A DNA stretch of 64,000 nt from Limihaloglobus sulfuriphilus (GTDB lineage: Bacteria > Planctomycetota > Phycisphaerae > Sedimentisphaerales > Sedimentisphaeraceae), in contig NZ_CP019646.1 in assembly GCF_001999965.1 (NCBI RefSeq), forward strand, positions 2,232,001-2,296,000. The letters run 5' to 3'. Shown here in pieces: positions 55,668-61,501 of this stretch. Positions within the stretch are counted from its first letter, which is position 1. Every line of letters starts with the position of its first letter. The notes beneath the pieces are model-generated. The model worked only from the letters and a program-made list of their open reading frames with translations. It had not been told where the DNA came from and did not search any database. The position numbers and the translations under genes are program-made.

Positions 55668-57212
55668 CTATTGGGTTTCCTGGGGCCCTACCTGAGCTTC
55701 GATTACTTCGGTTGCTTCGACCTGAGCCCTGGTATCTTCGTTTTCTGCATTATCTGCCAGCTCAACCGCCTTGCCAACCTTTGGAGAGTCAATACCTCGC
55801 GATACACATGGCCTTGGAGGGATAATGCTTTTTAATGATATCTCACGAACATCACCACAGCCAAGATAACCACGCCTGCCACATACCGGACAATTATCAT
55901 TACGATCAACCGATGCTGTGAACATGGAAGCTTCCCTTGCATTGTAATGCAGGTATTCTTTACCGTTAATGCCGTCTGCAAATAGCATCCTGACAAGTTG
56001 AGAAATAGCCAGATGACAGGTAACACCATTAAGATGAAGCACTGATGGGGTCGGAGTCGAATTAGTTCCTCTGACATAGCCTGCCTGTGCGTACTGAGCT
56101 TTTGCCTCATCATCCATCTTATCCAGCGCTGCACTTGATGGGTCAATTGACCCCGAACACATAAGACATCCGGTTCTTCCGGGTAGAAACACCTGAATCT
56201 GACCGATTGACTCATACTTGTCGTCCTCGGGAATAATCTCAGTGCCAAGATCGATGTATGGAACCATATATCTTGACGCAAGGCTATTGAGCGTCTGTCT
56301 TGCCCCATCGTTATCGATACAACCGATAATAACATTGGCTTCCTTTATACATTCCAGCATCTTCGCATCATCAAGCGGCTCGGTATAACACTCAACATTT
56401 GTCTTATGCCCACGGTGTTTTGCATAAGCCTGTGCAATCTTTGCCTTAGTTTCCCCGATATCTTTGGGACGTGCATAAGGAATGCGAGGCAGATTTGAGG
56501 CTTCAAGGATGTCCGGATCACATGCCTTGATCCAGCCGGAATGGCTCCCTACACCAAGAGCCAGCAGGCTTTCAAATACCAGTGCACCGTTACCGCCAAG
56601 ACCGCCGACAAAGACTTTTGTATCCTCAAGTAGCCCCTGCTTCCAGCCTGGAATGATGCGGTGGCGGGCATAGGGGTCGTCCTTGCCGCCCTTGGCATCG
56701 TTAACATCGTAACGTAGAATCATGGTCGGAGACCCCAAAACCTCAATCCGGTTGACTGGTTCAAACCTCTCGTTTTTCCTGTCCCAGATTCTGGCCTCAA
56801 AGTTGTCAAAACCGCGACCAAAAACAATCATTCCCATCTCAGTGGTTTTAGGGAAATTTGCCGAGATATAACTGGCGTTCGCCATACCGTGATGGTTGTC
56901 AATCCCGCTGAACCGTGCCTTTGTACTAAAGGGGTGCGTATGGGTATCAAGAATTGAGAGTCCCTGATCAAAGGCAAGACTGTAAACTAAAGCCTGATAC
57001 ACCTGATCCGGCTCAATTGACACCGAAGACTGGTTCTTGAGTTCCTCACGGTCAGGCACAACCAACTGTTTGCAGATATAGGTCATGCAATCATTAGTCA
57101 TAGCCCTTGAAAACAAGCCGTAGATAAAACTTTCATCTGAGCCTGATTCAGCTAGATGATTTGTCAGAACTTTGTAATAATCAGTAGTAAATCGTATTAT
57201 TTTCTTTTTCAT
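55668..57212 (-). CDS. JAB peptidase-E1 (ThiF) fusion of a ubiquitin-like system
   Basis: A 514-residue fusion. Residues 1-165 form a JAB/Mov34 domain with the JAMM pattern H-x-H-P...S-x-x-D (His91, His93, Ser102, Asp105), a zinc peptidase expected to trim or remove Ubl. Residues 190-450 form an E1/ThiF domain: nucleotide loop GGLGGNG (203-209), Asp232 of the ATP site, zinc cysteines Cys349/Cys352 and Cys441/Cys444, and a candidate thioester cysteine Cys399. A low-complexity acidic tail ends the protein. It follows the E2 gene by five bases. The gene arrangement recalls Bil, Bub and CBASS Cap2/Cap3 systems, but the JAB-first fusion differs from the forms I know best. Confidence 0.9.
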   Translation of the reverse strand: MKKKIIRFTTDYYKVLTNHLAESGSDESFIYGLFSRAMTNDCMTYICKQLVVPDREELKNQSSVSIEPDQVYQALVYSLAFDQGLSILDTHTHPFSTKARFSGIDNHHGMANASYISANFPKTTEMGMIVFGRGFDNFEARIWDRKNERFEPVNRIEVLGSPTMILRYDVNDAKGGKDDPYARHRIIPGWKQGLLEDTKVFVGGLGGNGALVFESLLALGVGSHSGWIKACDPDILEASNLPRIPYARPKDIGETKAKIAQAYAKHRGHKTNVECYTEPLDDAKMLECIKEANVIIGCIDNDGARQTLNSLASRYMVPYIDLGTEIIPEDDKYESIGQIQVFLPGRTGCLMCSGSIDPSSAALDKMDDEAKAQYAQAGYVRGTNSTPTPSVLHLNGVTCHLAISQLVRMLFADGINGKEYLHYNAREASMFTASVDRNDNCPVCGRRGYLGCGDVREISLKSIIPPRPCVSRGIDSPKVGKAVELADNAENEDTRAQVEATEVIEAQVGPQETQ

Positions 57213-57217
57213 GTTTA

Positions 57218-57598
57218 TTATCCTCTCGTTGGGGGCTTTGTCATGTGTGCCCGTAACAATTCAAAAAAAGTGATTAAATCATCCGAAGATGAGTTCCAGG
57301 CAATGCTTTCATAGCACCACCAGCTCCACCCCGGCGGGCCGACATCTCTATGGAAATCTTTTGGTACCTTATTATTATACCTGAGCATACTTGGAACAAA
57401 CACCCTGGAACTACCCACGCCCGGGGGACTTTCAGGGTAGTTCGTCGGGAGTGCCAAAAGGACTCTAATAACACCCGTATTATAACCTGGAGGCAGATTG
57501 AAATTATCTACATAAAGGTTTCGTTCAGTGTCATCAAGACTGATGTTGTACACACAAGATAATCGCATTAAATCATCTTCCAATATCTGAGATATCAT
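57218..57598 (-). CDS. E2-like ubiquitin-conjugating protein
   Basis: A 126-residue E2-fold protein. Strands GVIRVLLALPTNYPESPPG hold the E2-type YPxxPP signature (54-59). The active-site stretch WSWWCYESIAWNSSSDDLIT places a candidate catalytic Cys95 before the W...DDL helix that replaces the WSP of eukaryotic E2s. The His-Pro-Asn motif is not present, as in other prokaryotic E2 families. The frame is open to 57733, but the ATG at 57598 follows the Ubl stop by one base (TAA G ATG) and has AAGGAGG inside the last Ubl codons as ribosome site. E2, Ubl and E1 are therefore translationally coupled. Confidence 0.85.
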   Translation of the reverse strand: MISQILEDDLMRLSCVYNISLDDTERNLYVDNFNLPPGYNTGVIRVLLALPTNYPESPPGVGSSRVFVPSMLRYNNKVPKDFHRDVGPPGWSWWCYESIAWNSSSDDLITFFELLRAHMTKPPTRG

Positions 57599-57599
57599 C

Positions 57600-57821
57600 T
57601 TAACATCCCCTCCTTGCCCTTGGAGCCTCCATGAATCTTTCAAAATTCTTGATATCCAGCTCACCGTCTCGGGGAATAATAGTGTTACCGCCATTGGGTT
57701 TCTGCTGAAGAACAACACGGTTATCAGGTACACCCATTGCGTTTCTTAGTTCACGGGCATCAACCCGTCCGTTACTTCTTTGAGGGACATTAATTTCTCG
57801 TCCGCCTGCAAATACTCTCAT
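57600..57821 (-). CDS. Ubiquitin-like protein ending in RRGC
   Basis: A 73-residue predicted beta-grasp protein: strand MRVFAGGREINVP, helix VDARELRNAMGV, strand NRVVLQQKPN, turn and strand TIIPRDGELDI, and a tail FMEAPRARRGC. The C-terminus places a single Cys after Arg-Arg-Gly, so removal of one residue would expose a ubiquitin-like glycine. The neighbouring JAB domain is the obvious candidate for that step. AAGGAG eight bases before the ATG sets the start. Sequence similarity to ubiquitin is weak, and the assignment rests on size, predicted strand order, tail and neighbours. Confidence 0.82.
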   Translation of the reverse strand: MRVFAGGREINVPQRSNGRVDARELRNAMGVPDNRVVLQQKPNGGNTIIPRDGELDIKNFERFMEAPRARRGC

Positions 57822-57837
57822 TTTAATTCTCCTTGAA

Positions 57838-58047
57838 TTATTTGTTAAAAAATCTTAAAATTAAGGCCACTATAGCTATCAACGTTAGCAGTGCCATTAA
57901 CGCTTGTAGGTTATCACTCCAATACGTCACCCCACCCAGACTCTCGCATATCCACTGATACAATGGCTCAAACATATGCAGAATCTGGCGGAGGTTGAGC
58001 AGAATCAGGATCACAATGATCGCTTTGATTATTTTTTCCAAGCTCAT
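57838..58047 (-). CDS. 69-residue two-helix membrane protein
   Basis: Two hydrophobic segments (about 5-24 and 47-66) flank a short aromatic loop (FEPLYQWICESLGGVTYW). No family is recognised. Its ATG overlaps the ATPase stop by four bases (ATGA), and the Ubl gene begins 16 bases downstream. Probably a membrane anchor or target of the conjugation system. Confidence 0.75.
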   Translation of the reverse strand: MSLEKIIKAIIVILILLNLRQILHMFEPLYQWICESLGGVTYWSDNLQALMALLTLIAIVALILRFFNK

Positions 58048-60062
58048 ACTATGCCTTTCTTTAGAAATGAATTAAATTTACTGAAATGTGAATACTCAAA
58101 CTTATCGATAAGTTCATTTGGCAATGAAGTAATTTTATTGAAGTAGGCCTTAACAGCCTTCGCCGATGCAGCATCCTTAGTCAACCATACTATTTTCTTA
58201 TATGAGGTATCCTGCAATTTAGCGGCATTGCTTAGCAGGTTGCCGGTATTGAGAGTGATTTCTACCGCAAACATCTCAGCTTTCCCATTTATCAGGGTAA
58301 CATCTATTGTTGCCCCTTTTTGGCCAGCAGGAGTTTCTGTCTGAACCTTTAATCCTTTACACTGTTTTGACAAGTGTGCTGCTAAACCAACATAAAACGA
58401 GTGTTCAACACTCACGCTTCGCTCATAAGGGACAGGAACATTGAATTTATCATATGTCTGTTTTGTGGGAATCAAATACACACTCTTGCCTGACATTGAA
58501 TGAAGTAGATAACCTTCCTGTAAAGCAGAATTCACGGCAGTTTCATACACACGAACCGAAACTCCCATCCGATCAATGTGTTCTCTAACCTTGGAATATG
58601 GATAATGAATACAGTCTAAGAGCAGTTTATCAAGTGCGGTATTAACATTGGAAACCTGCTTTATGGGTTTTGGGGCCTCACTTTTTGGAACCTCAGTCAG
58701 AGAATGCCAGGGTACGATCATGTTAGAGCAATCCGTGATATTCACATCACCTTCCGCCTCATCGGGAACAAAGGGAACCCAGCCGTGGACAGGCCTTGAC
58801 CATGCTGAACCTGAGATAAACGCAAGGGATTCACGTTTTTGGAACCGCAGGATACTGCTCTTTTGTTCCGGCGTGAGTGACATATAACTTTGGAGTACAC
58901 GCAGGTTATTTTCTCCATTGATGTTACCAACAACAAACATATTTCGGCTAAGTGCCAATACTGCCGGGTCAATCTGTGATGGAATTTGAGTTGCAAACAT
59001 AACAGCAACTCCTGCTGATCTAAGAACGGCTAATATATGCCCTAACGGAGACGTTCTTTTCTCGGAGTGGAAGGTGTTGGGAACACCTACAAACCTCGTA
59101 CTGTCATCGATAATTAAAAGATGCTTGATTACCTTTGTTTCAGAAACATTCCTATATTTCTGATAAAGCCAAAAGAGGAGGTAATTTAAGAGACCTTTAC
59201 ATTCAACCTCGCCGGTAAGGCAACGGGCATTTATAACAGTGTTTTCGCCAAACAACCAATCTAATGAGAGACCTTTTCTGCAACTGAAGATATTTGAAGG
59301 GCCGAGTAACTGGGATAAGCCAAATTTGGCTGCATCAAGATAGCCTTGAGTACGAAAACTCTTTGGCTTGAACTTAGCCAAAGATTCATAAATATCTTTT
59401 AAGCAAAGAGTGGTATCGCCACCATACCCACGAAGCTGAGAAAGAGAATCATCAACTGCTCTGTTAAAAAAGTCTACCCCGAAGATGACAGAAGTGATAT
59501 TTGCAAGAATTGGCATAAACTCAGTAATATAATTATCCTGCTCCACTCCCAAAGGAGATGATAAATCAAATGACATCTTACCAAGGTCTAAATGTCTAAA
59601 AACCGATAAGCTGCTAAAACCATTTTTAGGGTCAAGAATCAGTACTTTTATATCAGGACGTATTATTGATAACTGCTTACAAATAGAGGTTATAAGTCGT
59701 GATTTACCCATACCCTGCGGACCTAAAACTAAGGCTCCGGTAAGCAGTTTATCCGGATCAATGGAAAACTTAACGCCATCCATCTGATCAAGCAGATGCA
59801 AATCTCCCTGATTTAACAGCACTTCGGGCCCGTATGGTCGAAAACTATCGTAGGTTCTCTGTGCATCGGTATTAAACATTTTAAGAAACTCGAAAAGATG
59901 CTCTAATTTTGAATCAAAAATTCTTTGGTTACGAGCCTCATTTATGGTCTTAAGCAGAAATTGTATCTTTGGATCACTCAGCAGCTCATTTTCTCGCAAT
60001 TCTTGTTCAAGAGCTCTGATCTTACGAGCATTTTCTTCAAGTAGTGCCAACGGTATACTCAT
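58044..60062 (-). CDS. HerA/FtsK-type P-loop ATPase
   Basis: A 672-residue ATPase. An N-terminal coiled coil (about 5-65) precedes Walker A GPQGMGKS (114-121), the following strand VLILDPKNGF (140-149) typical of HerA/VirD4-like enzymes, Walker B HLLIIDD (Asp319-Asp320) and the sensor strand VMFATQIPSQID near 360. The C-terminal 190 residues contain a winged-helix-like part (KVREHIDRMGVSVRVYETAV) and an end segment (GATIDVTLINGKAEMFAVEI) whose Asp...Glu spacing resembles PD-(D/E)xK folds, but the expected Lys is Thr. It overlaps both neighbours by four bases. It might move DNA, or remodel Ubl-modified substrates; either is inference. Confidence 0.85.
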   Translation of the reverse strand: MSIPLALLEENARKIRALEQELRENELLSDPKIQFLLKTINEARNQRIFDSKLEHLFEFLKMFNTDAQRTYDSFRPYGPEVLLNQGDLHLLDQMDGVKFSIDPDKLLTGALVLGPQGMGKSRLITSICKQLSIIRPDIKVLILDPKNGFSSLSVFRHLDLGKMSFDLSSPLGVEQDNYITEFMPILANITSVIFGVDFFNRAVDDSLSQLRGYGGDTTLCLKDIYESLAKFKPKSFRTQGYLDAAKFGLSQLLGPSNIFSCRKGLSLDWLFGENTVINARCLTGEVECKGLLNYLLFWLYQKYRNVSETKVIKHLLIIDDSTRFVGVPNTFHSEKRTSPLGHILAVLRSAGVAVMFATQIPSQIDPAVLALSRNMFVVGNINGENNLRVLQSYMSLTPEQKSSILRFQKRESLAFISGSAWSRPVHGWVPFVPDEAEGDVNITDCSNMIVPWHSLTEVPKSEAPKPIKQVSNVNTALDKLLLDCIHYPYSKVREHIDRMGVSVRVYETAVNSALQEGYLLHSMSGKSVYLIPTKQTYDKFNVPVPYERSVSVEHSFYVGLAAHLSKQCKGLKVQTETPAGQKGATIDVTLINGKAEMFAVEITLNTGNLLSNAAKLQDTSYKKIVWLTKDAASAKAVKAYFNKITSLPNELIDKFEYSHFSKFNSFLKKGIV

Positions 60063-60631
60063 GACCGGGAGTCCTCTCTAAACGGCGAAGCAAGAAAGGA
60101 TAACAACTTGCTTAACAACTGCTTACGCCTATATTTTTGCTTGCATTTCTTGCATAGTTGGACTGTTGAACCATCGGGCATACTAACTGGACGGATATGG
60201 ACAGAGCAGGCATTGATTCCACACTTATCGCACTGGCCGGCACTTGAAATTGTATAATAGCTTTTCGCATGGGCCTCTTCGAGGCTTATTTTTTTACGGC
60301 GATAAGCCGCCTCTGCTTCCTGTTTGCAAAATGGACACTGACCATAGACATCATTAATGTCACTGACCAGTCTGCCGCTGCCGAGACTGCGGTTTATAGT
60401 TTTTGAAGTGTCTTTGGCCTGATCGCCCTTGACCTCAACTGATTTCACCACACCAAACTCAAGATCGGTTCCGGCTATTTTTTCAATGACCTCTTCAGAT
60501 TCCAAATATGACAGCTCATCATCAGAGTCTTTAGGCTTCTCACCAGAATCGCTTTGAGGAGGTGTCGGCTGATAGGGCAAGTGAGCCGGGTGTGACTTTT
60601 TTGTAAATATACGTTTAGTTAGCTTAGACAT
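60059..60631 (-). CDS. Eight-ligand zinc protein, possible RING-like E3
   Basis: A 190-residue protein with a disordered acidic N-terminus (to about 95) and a C-terminal metal domain. The ligands form four pairs: Cys99/Cys102 (CPFC), Cys134/Cys137 (CDKC), Cys142/His145 (CSVH) and Cys160/Cys163 (CKKC). The pattern C-x2-C-x31-C-x2-C-x4-C-x2-H-x14-C-x2-C suits two zinc ions in a cross-brace treble clef, as in RING, FYVE or AN1 fingers. In a Ubl/E1/E2 operon this makes an E3 role plausible. A basic helix (KQKYRRKQLLSKLLSFL) follows. The ATG at 60631 lies six bases after GGAGG. Confidence 0.8.
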   Translation of the reverse strand: MSKLTKRIFTKKSHPAHLPYQPTPPQSDSGEKPKDSDDELSYLESEEVIEKIAGTDLEFGVVKSVEVKGDQAKDTSKTINRSLGSGRLVSDINDVYGQCPFCKQEAEAAYRRKKISLEEAHAKSYYTISSAGQCDKCGINACSVHIRPVSMPDGSTVQLCKKCKQKYRRKQLLSKLLSFLASPFREDSRS

Positions 60632-60648
60632 AATATACCTCCACAACC

Positions 60649-60798
60649 TTACACTACTCTGACAAACCTGGACATAATGAAATCTTCATAAGACGATGGA
60701 ATAACTCTCTTCGCTATATTATCTGAAGATCCCTTACCGGGATCGCCGTGAGCGGAATTGTTGTTTTCACCAGATTTTCTAGGTTCTTGATTTCTCAT
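60649..60798 (-). CDS. 49-residue leader protein of the Ubl operon
   Basis: A short open frame (MRNQEPRKSGENNNSAHGDP..., ending IMSRFVRVV) with a good ribosome site (GAAAGG, six bases before the ATG). It ends 17 bases before the zinc-protein start. It is hydrophilic and probably disordered at first, with a hydrophobic end, and matches no family I know. It could be a substrate, adaptor or regulatory peptide of the system. Confidence 0.55.
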   Translation of the reverse strand: MRNQEPRKSGENNNSAHGDPGKGSSDNIAKRVIPSSYEDFIMSRFVRVV

Positions 60799-60906
60799 AA
60801 AAAGCCTTTCTTTTATTAACTAAACTCGTTATATTGTTAGCATAAAGTACAAGAGCAAATTAACACATTACGTAAACCATTTCAAGGCAAATACTTACAT
60901 TTGGCC

Positions 60907-60980
60907 TGCGCGATATTTGCGCCCAAATAATGCTATTAAAGTAAAGATGTTATAGGAATCGCTGCGCAACTTTTGCGCAG
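60907..60980. promoter_or_regulatory. Candidate operator pair upstream of the Ubl operon
   Basis: A perfect palindrome CTGCGCAA-CTT-TTGCGCAG (60962-60980) and a related imperfect site TGCGCGATATTTGCGC (60907-60922) are about 55 bases apart, in an otherwise AT-rich 240-bp gap. They lie 109-182 bases upstream of the first small gene of the operon. There is no T run, so a terminator is unlikely and a repressor binding region is more plausible. Confidence 0.45.
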
Positions 60981-61038
60981 GAAAAATCAAGACAACAAAC
61001 GACAAAAGAAATAACGAAAACAGCAGTTCTAAAAAACA

Positions 61039-61371
61039 CTAATTAATTTCATAATAAAAGTTTTCCGAATCTTTCACTTTAGAAAGGATATTGGCTTGAC
61101 TTTGCTCTGACAGCACCTGAGAGCAATAAACATCTCCTTCGTAGATTACTTTAGAGCAGTTTGGCTTAAATGAAAATGCAATATAATGAGTCTGCATGGT
61201 TTCTTTAAATAAGTACTGATAAATATAATTAGCCACTTCCTTTTCAGATGATGATACAAAAGGAGGGTGATCAAGTGGTAAATTACCTTCAGCTACTATA
61301 TTCTCAATAGGACTCGAAGGTGAGCGAGAAAGACCAAATACACAAAATCTATAGCTTTTTAACGGCGTCAT
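61039..61371 (-). CDS. Hypothetical protein, 110 residues
   Basis: A soluble protein of unknown family on the Ubl-operon strand: KSYRFCVFGLSRSPSSPIEN, then SSEKEVANYIYQYLF and YIAFSFKPNCSKVIYEGDVY. Alternating strands and helices look protein-like, but there is no Shine-Dalgarno sequence before the ATG. It lies between the NACHT gene (divergent, 130 bases away) and the candidate operators. It may be a genuine member of the defence cargo; coding status is uncertain. Confidence 0.5.
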   Translation of the reverse strand: MTPLKSYRFCVFGLSRSPSSPIENIVAEGNLPLDHPPFVSSSEKEVANYIYQYLFKETMQTHYIAFSFKPNCSKVIYEGDVYCSQVLSEQSQANILSKVKDSENFYYEIN

Positions 61372-61501
61372 AAGGAGTAAGAAATAAACGGAATTTAAAA
61401 AGGTTTTGGGAAAGTACTACCACGACGGGGTGATTTTAATAAAATATAGTATAATAAACTCATAAAAATTATTTTATCGTTTTGCAGAAACATAAAGAAA
61501 A

